Source: Pseudomonas arcuscaelestis
GTDB taxonomy: Bacteria > Pseudomonadota > Gammaproteobacteria > Pseudomonadales > Pseudomonadaceae
Assembly (NCBI RefSeq): GCF_016881005.1
Contig: NZ_JACOPV010000016.1
Span: forward strand, 1-64,000
DNA length: 64,000 nt
Direction of reading: 5' to 3'
In this document: one piece after another, positions 49,710-58,921 of the stretch
How positions within the stretch are numbered: the first letter of the stretch is position 1
How the letters are laid out: every line of letters begins with the position of its first letter
Translations under genes and position numbers: made by a program
The notes under the pieces: generated by a model
Database searches by the model: none
What the model was told of the DNA's origin: nothing
The model's input: only the letters and a program-made list of their open reading frames with translations

Positions 49710-51950
49710 ATGGTACAGGTGAGAGTGCACCAGCCGGTCAACAACGACGGCAGTATCAATCTCGAAGCATGGCTGGATCATGTGGTGAGCGTCGACCTGG
49801 CGCTGGACCGTGAGGCGCTTAAAGAGGCTTGCGAGTTCGCTCAGGAAATCGAGACAAAGGGCAACCCGGCCAAGCATTCCTGGGCTGACGGAACCTCGAG
49901 TTTCCAGGCTGGACTGGAAATTGCCGAAATCCTTGCCGATCTCAAGCTCGACCAGGATTCCCTGGTCGCTGCGGTTATCTACCGCGCCGTGCGTGAAGGC
50001 AAGGTAACCCTGGCTGAAGTCGGTCAGCGCTTTGGGCCGGTGGTGTCCAAGCTTATCGATGGTGTGCTGCGCATGGCCGCCATCAGTGCCAGTCTCAGCC
50101 CACGTCAATCGTTGGTGCTGGGTTCGCAAGCGCAAGTCGAGAACCTGCGCAAAATGCTTGTGGCTATGGTCGATGATGTGCGCGTGGCGCTGATCAAGCT
50201 GGCCGAACGTACCTGTGCAATTCGCGCGGTCAAGGGTGCTGACGACGAGAAACGCAACCGTGTCGCCCGCGAAGTATTCGATATCTATGCACCCCTGGCG
50301 CACCGTCTGGGTATCGGTCATATCAAGTGGGAGTTGGAGGACTTGTCCTTCCGCTACCTGGAGCCCGACCAGTACAAGCAGATCGCTAAACTGCTGCATG
50401 AGCGACGCCTGGATCGTGAACGCTTCATCAGCGATGTGATGAACCAGCTGCAGAACGAGCTGCTGGCCACCGGGGTCAAGGCCGATATCAGCGGCCGAGC
50501 CAAACACATCTATTCGATCTGGCGCAAAATGCAGCGCAAAGGCCTGGAGTTCAGCCAGATCTACGACGTGCGAGCGGTGCGTGTACTGGTTCCGGAAATG
50601 CGCGACTGCTACACCGCGCTGGGGATCGTGCATACCCTCTGGCGGCACATCCCCAAAGAATTCGATGACTACATCGCCAACCCCAAGGAAAACGGCTACC
50701 GCTCGCTGCACACTGCGGTCATCGGTCCTGAGGGCAAGGTGCTTGAAGTTCAGATCCGTACCCATGCCATGCACGAAGAGGCCGAACTCGGCGTGTGTGC
50801 GCACTGGCGTTACAAGGGTACCGATGTCAAATCCGGCTCCAACCATTACGAGGAGAAAATCTCCTGGTTGCGCCAGGTGCTGGAATGGCACGAAGAATTG
50901 GGCGACATCGGTGGTCTGGCCGAGCAGTTGCGCGTGGATATCGAACCGGATCGGGTGTATGTCTTTACCCCGGACGGGCACGCCATCGATCTGCCCAAGG
51001 GTGCTACACCGCTGGATTTCGCCTACCGGGTGCATACCGAGATTGGTCACAACTGCCGTGGCGCGAAGATCAATGGGCGGATCGTGCCGCTCAACTACAG
51101 CCTGCAGACTGGCGAGCAGGTCGAGATCATTACCAGCAAGCACGGCAATCCGAGCCGCGACTGGTTGAACTCCAACCTGGGTTACGTCACCACTTCGCGG
51201 GCGCGGGCCAAGATTGTCCATTGGTTCAAGCTGCAGGCGCGTGATCAGAACGTTGCGGCCGGCAAAACCCTGCTCGAACGCGAACTCAACCGTTTGGGTC
51301 TACCGCAGGTGGACTTCGAGCGGTTGGCGGAAAAAGCCAACCTCAAGGCCGCCGAGGACATGTTTGCCTCGCTTGGGGCTGGCGATCTGCGTCTGGCTCA
51401 TCTGGTCAACGCCGCGCAGCAACTGGTTGAGCCAGAGCGCAGCGGGCATATCGAGCTGGTGCCACGCAAAGCCACCGGCTATAAGCCGGGCAAGCGCGGC
51501 GATATCCAGATCCAGGGCGTCGGCAACCTGCTCACGCAAATGGCCGGTTGCTGCCAGCCATTGCCGGGAGACGCGATTGTCGGCTACATCACCGTAGGCC
51601 GTGGTGTAACCATCCACCGTCAGGATTGCGCCTCGGTGCTGCAACTGGCCGGGCGTGAACCGGAGCGGATCATCCAGGTAAGCTGGGGCCCGGTACCGGT
51701 GCAAACCTATCCGGTGGATATCATCATTCGTGCCTATGACCGCCCAGGCTTGCTGCGAGATGTCTCCCAGGTACTGCTCAACGAGCGGATCAACGTTCTG
51801 GCGGTCAACACCCGCTCGAACAAGGAAGACAACACGGCGCTGATGTCGCTGACCATCGAGATTCCTGGCCTGGATGCCCTTGGGCGCCTGCTGGGTCGGA
51901 TCTCGCAGTTGCCGAACATCATCGAGACGCGGCGAAACCGTACGCCTTGA
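49710..51950 (+). CDS. relA: (p)ppGpp synthetase RelA
   Basis: 746 residues. Order: pseudo-hydrolase domain (HD and ED residues not conserved), synthetase (YDVRAVRVLV near 288, GYRSLHTAV near 330), TGS domain (VYVFTPDGHAIDLPKGATPLDFAY near 415), zinc-finger/helical part (CCQPLPGDAIVGYIT near 615) and ACT domain (VDIIIRAYDRPGLLRDVSQVL near 670). The EFDD motif near 310 is the RelA-type EXDD signature, so it is a monofunctional synthetase that makes the alarmone on starved ribosomes. Confidence 0.96.
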   Translation: MVQVRVHQPVNNDGSINLEAWLDHVVSVDLALDREALKEACEFAQEIETKGNPAKHSWADGTSSFQAGLEIAEILADLKLDQDSLVAAVIYRAVREGKVTLAEVGQRFGPVVSKLIDGVLRMAAISASLSPRQSLVLGSQAQVENLRKMLVAMVDDVRVALIKLAERTCAIRAVKGADDEKRNRVAREVFDIYAPLAHRLGIGHIKWELEDLSFRYLEPDQYKQIAKLLHERRLDRERFISDVMNQLQNELLATGVKADISGRAKHIYSIWRKMQRKGLEFSQIYDVRAVRVLVPEMRDCYTALGIVHTLWRHIPKEFDDYIANPKENGYRSLHTAVIGPEGKVLEVQIRTHAMHEEAELGVCAHWRYKGTDVKSGSNHYEEKISWLRQVLEWHEELGDIGGLAEQLRVDIEPDRVYVFTPDGHAIDLPKGATPLDFAYRVHTEIGHNCRGAKINGRIVPLNYSLQTGEQVEIITSKHGNPSRDWLNSNLGYVTTSRARAKIVHWFKLQARDQNVAAGKTLLERELNRLGLPQVDFERLAEKANLKAAEDMFASLGAGDLRLAHLVNAAQQLVEPERSGHIELVPRKATGYKPGKRGDIQIQGVGNLLTQMAGCCQPLPGDAIVGYITVGRGVTIHRQDCASVLQLAGREPERIIQVSWGPVPVQTYPVDIIIRAYDRPGLLRDVSQVLLNERINVLAVNTRSNKEDNTALMSLTIEIPGLDALGRLLGRISQLPNIIETRRNRTP

Positions 51951-51957
51951 GACTGTC

Positions 51958-52008
51958 CTCGCGAAGCCGGCCCCCGCAGTGTGAGGACCGGCTAGCCTCG
52001 CGAAGGCC
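51958..52008. repeat. REP-like inverted sequence
   Basis: CTCGCGAAGCCGG and CCGGCTAGCCTCGCGAAGG are related to P. putida REP arms, but the palindrome is imperfect. It fills the relA-mazG gap. Confidence 0.45.
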
Positions 52009-52024
52009 TTAGCAGAGATCACCG

Positions 52025-52855
52025 ATGTATACCCTAGACGACCTGCTTCACCTCATGGCCCGACTGCGTGACCCGCAGCACGGTTGCCCATGGGATTTGA
52101 AGCAGACCTACGCGACCATCATTCCCTACACCCTGGAAGAAGCCTACGAAGTGGCCGACGCGATCGAGCGCGGCGATTTCGAGCACTTGCAGGGTGAACT
52201 GGGCGACCTGCTGTTCCAGGTCGTCTATTACAGCCAGTTGGCCCGTGAAGAAGGGCGATTCGAGTTTGCCGGGGTTATCGACAGCATTACGCGCAAGCTT
52301 ATCCGTCGTCACCCACACGTGTTTCCCACCGGCGAGCTGTACGCATCATTGGATACGCCAAAGCTCGACGAGGCTGAGGTCAAGCAGCGCTGGGAGCAGA
52401 TCAAGGCTCAAGAGCGCGCCGAAAAGGGCGTTCCCGAACAGCTGTCGTTGCTTGACGATGTGCCAGCCGCCTTGCCAGCGTTGTCCCGAGCCGCCAAGCT
52501 GCAAAAGCGTACGGCCCAGGTCGGCTTCGATTGGCCCGATCCGTTGCCGGTGCTGGACAAGGTGCGAGAAGAACTCGACGAAGTGCTGCAAGCGATGGCC
52601 GACAATGACAGTGAGGCGCTGGCCGATGAGCTGGGTGACCTGCTGTTTGCCACGGTCAATCTGGCCCGGCATTTGAAAGTCGACCCGGAAAACGCCTTGC
52701 GCGGCGCGAATCAAAAGTTTGAACGACGTTTCCGTTTTATCGAGCAGGCATTGCGCGACAGTGGGCGTTCGATTGAAGATTGCACCCTAGAAGACATGGA
52801 TGCGCTTTGGGGCGAAGCCAAACGTCAGGAAAAGAACCTGCCCAGCTGCGGCTGA
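52025..52855 (+). CDS. mazG: nucleoside triphosphate pyrophosphohydrolase MazG
   Basis: 276 residues with two MazG repeats. First: CPWDLKQTYATIIPYTLEEAYEV near 22 with ELGDLLFQVVYYS near 57; second: LDEVLQAMAD near 185 with DELGDLLFATVNLARHL near 200. The acidic EE...E...D Mg ligands are present. It hydrolyses NTPs and, in E. coli, lowers ppGpp; position next to relA agrees. Confidence 0.95.
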   Translation: MYTLDDLLHLMARLRDPQHGCPWDLKQTYATIIPYTLEEAYEVADAIERGDFEHLQGELGDLLFQVVYYSQLAREEGRFEFAGVIDSITRKLIRRHPHVFPTGELYASLDTPKLDEAEVKQRWEQIKAQERAEKGVPEQLSLLDDVPAALPALSRAAKLQKRTAQVGFDWPDPLPVLDKVREELDEVLQAMADNDSEALADELGDLLFATVNLARHLKVDPENALRGANQKFERRFRFIEQALRDSGRSIEDCTLEDMDALWGEAKRQEKNLPSCG

Positions 52856-52880
52856 GTAGACGCACATAAGTGAGTGAACG

Positions 52881-53420
52881 ATGAGCCTTTCCCTTCGTGA
52901 CCAATTGCTCAAAGCCGGTCTGGTTAACCAGAAGCAGGTCAAGCAGGTCAGTAAAGAGCAGAAGAAACAGAAGCGCCTGGAGCATAAGGGCCAGGTCGAA
53001 GTTGACGATACCCAGCAGCGGCTGGCCAAGGAAGCCATGGCCGAGAAAGCCAAGCGCGACCAGGAACTGAACCGCCAGCAGCAGGAGAAAGCCGAGCAGA
53101 AGGCCCGTGCCGCCCAAGTCAAGCAATTGATCGAGGTGTCGCGCCTGCCCAAGTTGACCACCGAGGACTACTACAACTTCGTCGACGACAAGAAGGTCAA
53201 GCGCCTGTCGGTCAATGCCCTGATGCGCAGTAAGCTGAGCAGCGGCTCACTGGCCATCGTTGCCCATGGTGGGGGTTACGAGGTTATTCCGCGTGAAGCG
53301 GCACTGAAGATCCAGGAGCGCGATCCCAAGCGTATTGTTCTGCTCAATACCCAGGTCGACGAGCCGGATGCCGATGATCCTTACGCGGCCTACGTGATCC
53401 CTGACGATCTTATGTGGTAA
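52881..53420 (+). CDS. DUF2058 nucleoprotein/polynucleotide-associated protein
   Basis: 179 residues. A basic N-terminal coiled coil (LRDQLLKAGLVNQKQVKQVS and Lys/Gln-rich helices to about 80) is followed by a small globular domain (GSLAIVAHGGGYEVIPREAAL near 118). This is the YaiL/DUF2058 family, whose role is unproven. Own RBS-like AGTGAG 7 bases upstream. Confidence 0.88.
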   Translation: MSLSLRDQLLKAGLVNQKQVKQVSKEQKKQKRLEHKGQVEVDDTQQRLAKEAMAEKAKRDQELNRQQQEKAEQKARAAQVKQLIEVSRLPKLTTEDYYNFVDDKKVKRLSVNALMRSKLSSGSLAIVAHGGGYEVIPREAALKIQERDPKRIVLLNTQVDEPDADDPYAAYVIPDDLMW

Positions 53421-53426
53421 ACACGA

Positions 53427-53459
53427 CAAACCCCGCCTTGGCGGGGTTTGTTTTTTTTG
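53427..53459 (+). terminator. DUF2058 terminator
   Basis: AAACCCCGCC/GGCGGGGTTT stem with a two-base loop and T8 tail, directly after the stop. It also faces the small minus-strand gene. Confidence 0.92.
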
Positions 53460-53463
53460 CAGG

Positions 53464-53646
53464 CTATTCCTGCTGCCGCCTGGCCTCCAGGCATTCCAGT
53501 TCGATTCGGTAGTTATGGGCTTCATGCTCGGTATGGAACATGCCTACCAGTTCGCCTTGTTGGTGCACATCCCAGATGCGTACACCCGCAGCCAGGACTT
53601 CGTAGGACATTCTGTTGTCGTCGTGCTCAGTTACTTTGACAGTCAT
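53464..53646 (-). CDS. hypothetical 60-residue protein
   Basis: ATG 53646 with GGAG 7 bases upstream. The sequence (MTVKVTEHDDNRMSYEVLAAG, then IWDVHQQGELVGMFHTEHEA) looks like a compact beta-alpha protein and has no repeats or signal. I know of similar conserved small proteins in Pseudomonas with no assigned role. It is a good candidate for a real gene because of its start context and codon use. Confidence 0.68.
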   Translation of the reverse strand: MTVKVTEHDDNRMSYEVLAAGVRIWDVHQQGELVGMFHTEHEAHNYRIELECLEARRQQE

Positions 53647-53774
53647 CTGCAAACTCCGATTCAGTTACCTGCGGCACCTTGTCGCAGGTCTCTTTTATAG
53701 AGTTTGTTAGCTGGCTACGTAAATGCTTGGCGCATGAAACATCTTTCATGCAAGCTGCTAAATCGCTCGCGTAG

Positions 53775-53805
53775 AAAAAAGAAACCCCGCACCAGGCGGG
53801 GTTTC
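53775..53805 (-). terminator. purM-purN-DUF3108 operon terminator
   Basis: GAAACCCCGC/GCGGGGTTTC stem with T7 on the minus strand, 27 bases after the DUF3108 stop. Confidence 0.9.
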
Positions 53806-53831
53806 AGCGTAACCATCAGCAGGGCAATAAA

Positions 53832-54542
53832 TCAGTTGCCCTTGACCGCCTTGCCGTCAACCGTACCGTCTTGCAGCACGATTACGTACTCTTTGCCGTC
53901 GGTCTCGACTTGGCGCAGTTGTACTAGCAGGTAATCCCAGTCTTTGGCAAACCACAGCTCGGTAATGCGCTTGCTCTGGCTTGGATCGCGCACGCGTTCA
54001 ACCTTGATAGCCTCGACCTGGCCGGTCTTGGTGGTGACTTTTTCGGTGCCCAGGACGCGGAAGTCATAGGTGTCGATTTCGTCGCCATCGACCACTTGGT
54101 AGCTGACGCTCTTCTTGCCGGCGGCTACATCGTGTTGCAAGGCCAGTTGGTAGGTGGACTTGTCCAGCACGCCGCGGTTCAGCGGCAGCTTGACTGCGTC
54201 ACCACGGTCGGAACCGGTAATGAGCTTGCTGTTCCAGTCAAAGTCGAGGTCGACTTTCTTGGCCTTGCCCAGGCCACCACGTTCGAAATGGTAGGTCTGT
54301 GGCAGCAGGGTGTCCTTGTCCAGACGCAGGGTACTTTGCTCGGTCAGGCTGGCGATCATCATCGATGCCTTGAAGTTGAGGCTCCAGGTACCGTTGGCGT
54401 TCTTTTCCAGGCTGCGTTCAGCGGTACCGCTCATTGGCAGCTGTTTCCAGTCGGCGGTGTAGCTGGCCGAAAATGGCTTCAGATCGGCTGCCTGAAGCGG
54501 CAGTGCGAGCACGGCAAGTGCGAAGAGCAGGGCGCGACGCAT
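53832..54542 (-). CDS. DUF3108 periplasmic protein
   Basis: 236 residues. Signal peptide to about residue 18 (cut after LQAADL). The mature part is beta-rich and Lys-rich with LTEQSTLRLDKDTLLPQTYHFE and VEAIKVERVRD. It is 8 bases after purN behind AGGAG, so it is co-transcribed with purM-purN although a periplasmic protein has no clear link to purine synthesis. Family role unknown. Confidence 0.88.
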   Translation of the reverse strand: MRRALLFALAVLALPLQAADLKPFSASYTADWKQLPMSGTAERSLEKNANGTWSLNFKASMMIASLTEQSTLRLDKDTLLPQTYHFERGGLGKAKKVDLDFDWNSKLITGSDRGDAVKLPLNRGVLDKSTYQLALQHDVAAGKKSVSYQVVDGDEIDTYDFRVLGTEKVTTKTGQVEAIKVERVRDPSQSKRITELWFAKDWDYLLVQLRQVETDGKEYVIVLQDGTVDGKAVKGN

Positions 54543-54550
54543 AGTATCTC

Positions 54551-55204
54551 CTAGGATCGAATCAAGTGGCCGCTGGCCGCCAGGGGCTGGCCATCCAGTA
54601 GAGCACCGTGCTCGCCAAGGCGCAAACGACCTTCGGCAAACCAGCGCACCGCCAGCGGGTAAATCTGATGTTCCTGGCGGTGAACCCTTTGCGCCAGGCT
54701 TTGCGGTGTGTCGTCCAACTCTACCGGTATTACTGCCTGTACGACCAGCGGCCCGCCATCGAGTTCCTCAGTAACGAAGTGCACGCTGCAGCCATGCTCG
54801 CCGTCACCGGCCTCAAGGGCGCGCTGATGGGTGTGCAGGCCTTTGTACTTGGGCAGTAGCGATGGATGGATATTCAACAGGCGGCCGTGGTAATGGCGTA
54901 CGAATCCTGCGCTGAGGATGCGCATGAAACCGGCCAGTACCACCAACTGCGGCTGGTAGCCATCGATCAGCTCGACCAGCGCTGTGTCGAACGCTTCGCG
55001 GCCGTCAAAGGCCTTGTGGTCGAGCACGGCGGTGTCGATGCCCGCATCGCGGGCGCGCTGCAGGCCATAGGCATCGGCGCGATTGGAGATGACCGCGCGG
55101 ATTCGCACCGGGCTATCGCCGGTGCGAACGCTGTCGATCAAGGCTTGCAGGTTACTGCCGGTGCCAGACAGCAGCACCACAACGTCACAAGTCTTGCTTG
55201 GCAT
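54551..55204 (-). CDS. purN: phosphoribosylglycinamide formyltransferase
   Basis: 217 residues from ATG 55204, which overlaps the purM stop by one base; an extension to 55279 would lie inside purM. GTGSNLQAL near 15 binds phosphoribose; catalytic residues lie in LLNIHPSLLPKYKGLHTHQRAL near 107 (Asn, His) and GCSVHFVTEELDGGP near 137 (Asp). It adds the formyl group from formyl-THF to GAR. Confidence 0.96.
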   Translation of the reverse strand: MPSKTCDVVVLLSGTGSNLQALIDSVRTGDSPVRIRAVISNRADAYGLQRARDAGIDTAVLDHKAFDGREAFDTALVELIDGYQPQLVVLAGFMRILSAGFVRHYHGRLLNIHPSLLPKYKGLHTHQRALEAGDGEHGCSVHFVTEELDGGPLVVQAVIPVELDDTPQSLAQRVHRQEHQIYPLAVRWFAEGRLRLGEHGALLDGQPLAASGHLIRS

Positions 55205-56262
55205 CAGTGCGCCTTGACGTTCTTCAGCTCGACCTGGGCAGCGCCTTCGGCGGCAACGCCGATTTGGCCGATGACCCATGGCTGCTCGCCAGCTTCACGC
55301 AGAACGTTCAGGGCAGTTTCAACCTGGTCCTGGGCTACGCAGATGACCATGCCAACGCCGCAGTTGAGGACGCGGTGCATTTCGTGCTCGTCGACGTTGC
55401 CTTTTTCCTGCAGCCAGTCGAAGACCACCGGGCGTACCCAGCTGGCGACGTCAACAACGGCCTGGGCGCCTTTTGGCAGCACGCGTGGGATGTTGTCGAG
55501 CAGGCCGCCACCGGTGATGTGGGCCATGGCCTTGACTGCGCCGGTATCTTTGATCAGCTTGAGCAGCGGCTTGACGTAGATGCGGGTCGGGGCCATCAGC
55601 AACTCGGTCAGCGGTTGGCCGTCGAGCTGGATATTTTCAATGTCGGCACCCGACACTTCGATGATCTTGCGGATCAGCGAATAGCCGTTGGAGTGTGGAC
55701 CGGAAGACGGCAGGGCGATCAGCGCGTCGCCAGCGGCAACCTTGGTGCCGTCGATGATTTCGGCTTTTTCCACTACGCCGACACAGAAACCAGCCAGGTC
55801 GTAGTCTTCGCCTTCGTACATGCCAGGCATTTCAGCGGTTTCACCGCCAACCAGGGAGCAGCCTGCCAGTTCGCAGCCTGCGCCGATGCCGGTTACCACG
55901 GTGGCAGCGACGTCAACGTTCAGCTTGCCGGTCGCGTAGTAGTCGAGGAAGAACAGCGGTTCTGCACCGCAAACGACCAGGTCGTTGACGCACATGGCGA
56001 CCAGGTCCTGGCCGATGCTGTCGTGCTTGTTCAGGTTCAGCGCCAGGCGCAGCTTGGTGCCCACACCATCGGTGCCGGAGACCAGAACCGGCTGTTTGTA
56101 GCCAGCCGGGATCTCGCAGAGGGCGCCAAAGCCGCCCAGGCCGCCCATGACTTCCGGGCGCGCCGTGCGCTTGGCAACGCCTTTGATGCGTTCGACCAAT
56201 GCTTCACCGGCGTCGATGTCTACACCGGCGTCCTTGTAGCTCAGGGAGGGTTGCTTGCTCAT
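55204..56262 (-). CDS. purM: phosphoribosylformylglycinamidine cyclo-ligase
   Basis: 352 residues from ATG 56262; extension to 56319 not supported. Typical motifs: LSYKDAGVDIDAG near 8, VSGTDGVGTKLRLAL near 60, AMCVNDLVVCGAEPLFFLDYYA near 90 and GGGLLDNIPRVLP near 247. It forms AIR in purine synthesis. The 345-base gap upstream (56263-56607) must hold the promoters of purM and the divergent DUF2066 gene; no operator is recognised there. Confidence 0.96.
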   Translation of the reverse strand: MSKQPSLSYKDAGVDIDAGEALVERIKGVAKRTARPEVMGGLGGFGALCEIPAGYKQPVLVSGTDGVGTKLRLALNLNKHDSIGQDLVAMCVNDLVVCGAEPLFFLDYYATGKLNVDVAATVVTGIGAGCELAGCSLVGGETAEMPGMYEGEDYDLAGFCVGVVEKAEIIDGTKVAAGDALIALPSSGPHSNGYSLIRKIIEVSGADIENIQLDGQPLTELLMAPTRIYVKPLLKLIKDTGAVKAMAHITGGGLLDNIPRVLPKGAQAVVDVASWVRPVVFDWLQEKGNVDEHEMHRVLNCGVGMVICVAQDQVETALNVLREAGEQPWVIGQIGVAAEGAAQVELKNVKAH

Positions 56263-56607
56263 GATCCAGGCCTTTAGGGGGGAGGGATTCAGGGGAATCG
56301 ACCGTGACCTGCCAGGCAAAGCGGAGGGTAATCCAGCTGCCTGACCGTCGCCGGTCTGCGAAGGCGCGCGATTTTATCAGGGTTGCCCCGTAGCGGCCAT
56401 CCTCAGGCCGACGGGCAGGGCCAAGATCAGCTAAAAAAATAGTCTTTAACCGTGTCCGACTGGTTGCCAGGGCGCAGGCTGTATAAGGTATAGCAAAGGC
56501 TATTTGATCAAATCGAGCGCAGTGGCTGAATGTTTTGCACGGTGCTGCGGTCATAGCCACGTTCTTCTATAAGCATCGCTTCTTTATTACCAGGACAGGA
56601 ATCCTCC

Positions 56608-57675
56608 ATGCGTTTGCGTAATTACCTGACCATTGGCTGTCTTGCCTTGTTTGCATGCTCGGCCCAGGCCGAAACCGTCCCCGGCCTTTATCAGGTCCGC
56701 GAGCCGGTCGATGGCCAGGGCGCCGAAGCCCGCGCCCAAGCTACAAGCAAAGCCCTGGATACCCTCGTGTTGCGCCTGACGGGCGACCCCAAGGCGGCCC
56801 AGAGCCCGGCCTTGGCCGGGTTGCGCAAGGATCCGCAACAAATCATCAGTCAATTCGGCTTCGAAGCTGGGCCACCGGAAACCGTACTAGTGGATTTCGA
56901 TCCGGGAACCACCGAGCGCACCTTGCGTCAGGCGGGCCTGGCGCTGTGGGGCAACAACCGCCCCTCAATCCTCGGCTGGTGGTTGAACGACAGCGTTGAA
57001 GGCTCAAGCCTGGTCGGCGATGGCCAGGGCAGTGCCGAGCCGTTGCGCCGTGCGGCCCAGCACCGCGGTCTGCCATTGCGTCTGCCGTTGGCGGACCTCA
57101 ACGAACAATTGCTGGCAACGGCCAAGAATCTTGAAGGTGCCGATCCTGCGCCGCTGCGCGATGCATCCGAGCGTTATGGCGCTGATGCGCTGCTGGCCGT
57201 TCATGCCAGCGAGGCCGATGGCAAATGGCAGGGCACCTGGCGCCTGTGGTTGGGCGACCAGCGCGAGCAGGGCAAAGTCGAGGGCGCCGATCAGGCTGCC
57301 TTGGCAGATGCGGTGATGCTTGCGGTGAGCAATCGCCTGGCGCCGCGTTTCGTTGCTCGTCCCGGTGCCAGCAGCGAAATGCAGGTGCAGGTCCAGGGTA
57401 TGAACCTGGCTCGCTATGCCGAACTGGGCCGCGTGCTGGAACCCTATGGCGCACGCCTCAATCTTGTTGACGGCGATACCCTTACTTACCAGGTGACCGG
57501 CAACAGCGATCAGTTGCGTGCCCAACTCGGCTTGGCCAAGCTCCAGGAGCTGCCCGCCGAGGCGCCGGTACCGCCGCCAGTTGCCGATCCGGCCACTCAG
57601 GCCACTGCGTCCAACCCGGCAGCAGCTCAGGCCGCCGCCCCTAAACCGTTCAATGGCCTGCGTTTTCGCTGGTAG
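56608..57675 (+). CDS. DUF2066 periplasmic protein
   Basis: 355 residues. Signal peptide to about residue 21 (CSAQAE). A beta/alpha domain rich in Gln/Ala follows (VLVDFDPGTTERTLRQAGLALWGNNRPSILGWWLND near 95-130), and the last 50 residues are Pro/Ala-rich before a closing FNGLRFRW. The family is found with PerM and Hda in Pseudomonas and has no known activity. Confidence 0.86.
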   Translation: MRLRNYLTIGCLALFACSAQAETVPGLYQVREPVDGQGAEARAQATSKALDTLVLRLTGDPKAAQSPALAGLRKDPQQIISQFGFEAGPPETVLVDFDPGTTERTLRQAGLALWGNNRPSILGWWLNDSVEGSSLVGDGQGSAEPLRRAAQHRGLPLRLPLADLNEQLLATAKNLEGADPAPLRDASERYGADALLAVHASEADGKWQGTWRLWLGDQREQGKVEGADQAALADAVMLAVSNRLAPRFVARPGASSEMQVQVQGMNLARYAELGRVLEPYGARLNLVDGDTLTYQVTGNSDQLRAQLGLAKLQELPAEAPVPPPVADPATQATASNPAAAQAAAPKPFNGLRFRW

Positions 57676-57690
57676 TAACCGAGGTTGTTC

Positions 57691-58764
57691 ATGACTGATA
57701 TGCGTCGCTGGGTCTGGCTGGGCGTAGCGCTGCTGTGCGCAGCCTTGTTGTACTGGCTGCACCCGATCCTTTCGCCTTTTCTGATTGGCATCATGCTGGC
57801 CTACCTGGCGGATCCGCTGGTCGATCGCCTGGAGCGTGCCGGAATGTCCCGCACCTGGGGCGTGGTAGTGGTCTTCACTTTGTTTACCCTGCTGCTGACG
57901 CTGTTGCTGCTGGTGTTGGTGCCGATGCTGGCCAAGCAACTGATACGGCTCTATGAGCTGGCGCCGCAGATGCTCGACTGGCTGCAGCATGACGCGCTGC
58001 CCTGGGTGCAGACGCGGCTGGGTCTGGCCGACGGGTTCTGGAAGTTCGACAAGATAAAGGCTGCCATCAGCGGCCATATGGGGCAGACCACCGACATTGT
58101 CGGGGTCATTCTGTCCCAGGCCACGGCGTCAGGCCTGGCGTTGCTGGGCTGGTTGGCGAACCTGGTGCTGATTCCGGTGGTGAGCTTCTATCTGCTGCGC
58201 GACTGGGACGTGATGATGGCCAAGATCCGCAGGCTGTTGCCGCGCCAGCGTGAAGAAAGGGTGGTTGCATTGGCCGCGGAGTGCCATGAAGTGCTGGGCG
58301 CTTTCGTTCGCGGTCAACTGCTGGTGATGCTGGCGTTGGGCATCATCTACGCTTCTGGCCTGATGTTGGTCGGCCTTGAACTGGGCCTGTTGATTGGCTT
58401 GCTGGCGGGGCTGGCAGCGATCGTGCCGTACATGGGTTTCATCATCGGCATCGGCGCGGCAATGATTGCCGGCTTGTTCCAGTTTGGCGGTGATCCTTAT
58501 CCGCTGATGGGCATCGCTGCGGTCTTCATGGTCGGCCAGGCGCTGGAAGGCATGGTCCTGACGCCGCTGCTGGTGGGCGACCGTATCGGCCTGCACCCGG
58601 TGGCGGTGATTTTCGCCATTCTGGCCGGCGGTGAACTGTTCGGGTTCACCGGGGTGCTGTTGGCGCTGCCGATGGCGGCGGTGATCATGGTATTGCTGCG
58701 CCATGTCCATGATCTCTATAAAGAGTCGGACATGTATGCGGGCGAGATCGACCCGGAACTCTAG
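57691..58764 (+). CDS. perM: AI-2E/PerM-family transporter
   Basis: 357 residues from ATG 57691 behind GAGG. Eight membrane segments in the PerM pattern: two or three at the N-terminus, an amphipathic middle part (QLIRLYELAPQMLDWLQHDALP near 85) and four or five C-terminal ones (GLLIGLLAGLAAIVPYMGFIIGIGAAMIAGL near 232). Substrate is unknown; family members include AI-2 exporters and Na+/H+ antiporters. Confidence 0.9.
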   Translation: MTDMRRWVWLGVALLCAALLYWLHPILSPFLIGIMLAYLADPLVDRLERAGMSRTWGVVVVFTLFTLLLTLLLLVLVPMLAKQLIRLYELAPQMLDWLQHDALPWVQTRLGLADGFWKFDKIKAAISGHMGQTTDIVGVILSQATASGLALLGWLANLVLIPVVSFYLLRDWDVMMAKIRRLLPRQREERVVALAAECHEVLGAFVRGQLLVMLALGIIYASGLMLVGLELGLLIGLLAGLAAIVPYMGFIIGIGAAMIAGLFQFGGDPYPLMGIAAVFMVGQALEGMVLTPLLVGDRIGLHPVAVIFAILAGGELFGFTGVLLALPMAAVIMVLLRHVHDLYKESDMYAGEIDPEL

Positions 58765-58921
58765 CTTAATGGCCAAAGGCTTTCATCGATTATCAGGCGT
58801 CGATGCAAGCCTTTGATTTTACTTGTGGTCCGCGCTGATTGTGCGACCGGCGCCACGGGTATAAACTTTGCAGACTTTTCACAAAAGGCCCCTTGTGGTT
58901 CTTCGGAACTGCCCAGCCAGC

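Noticed and set aside
49668..51221. 517-codon open frame opposite relA
   Set aside because: Shadow of relA; no motif.
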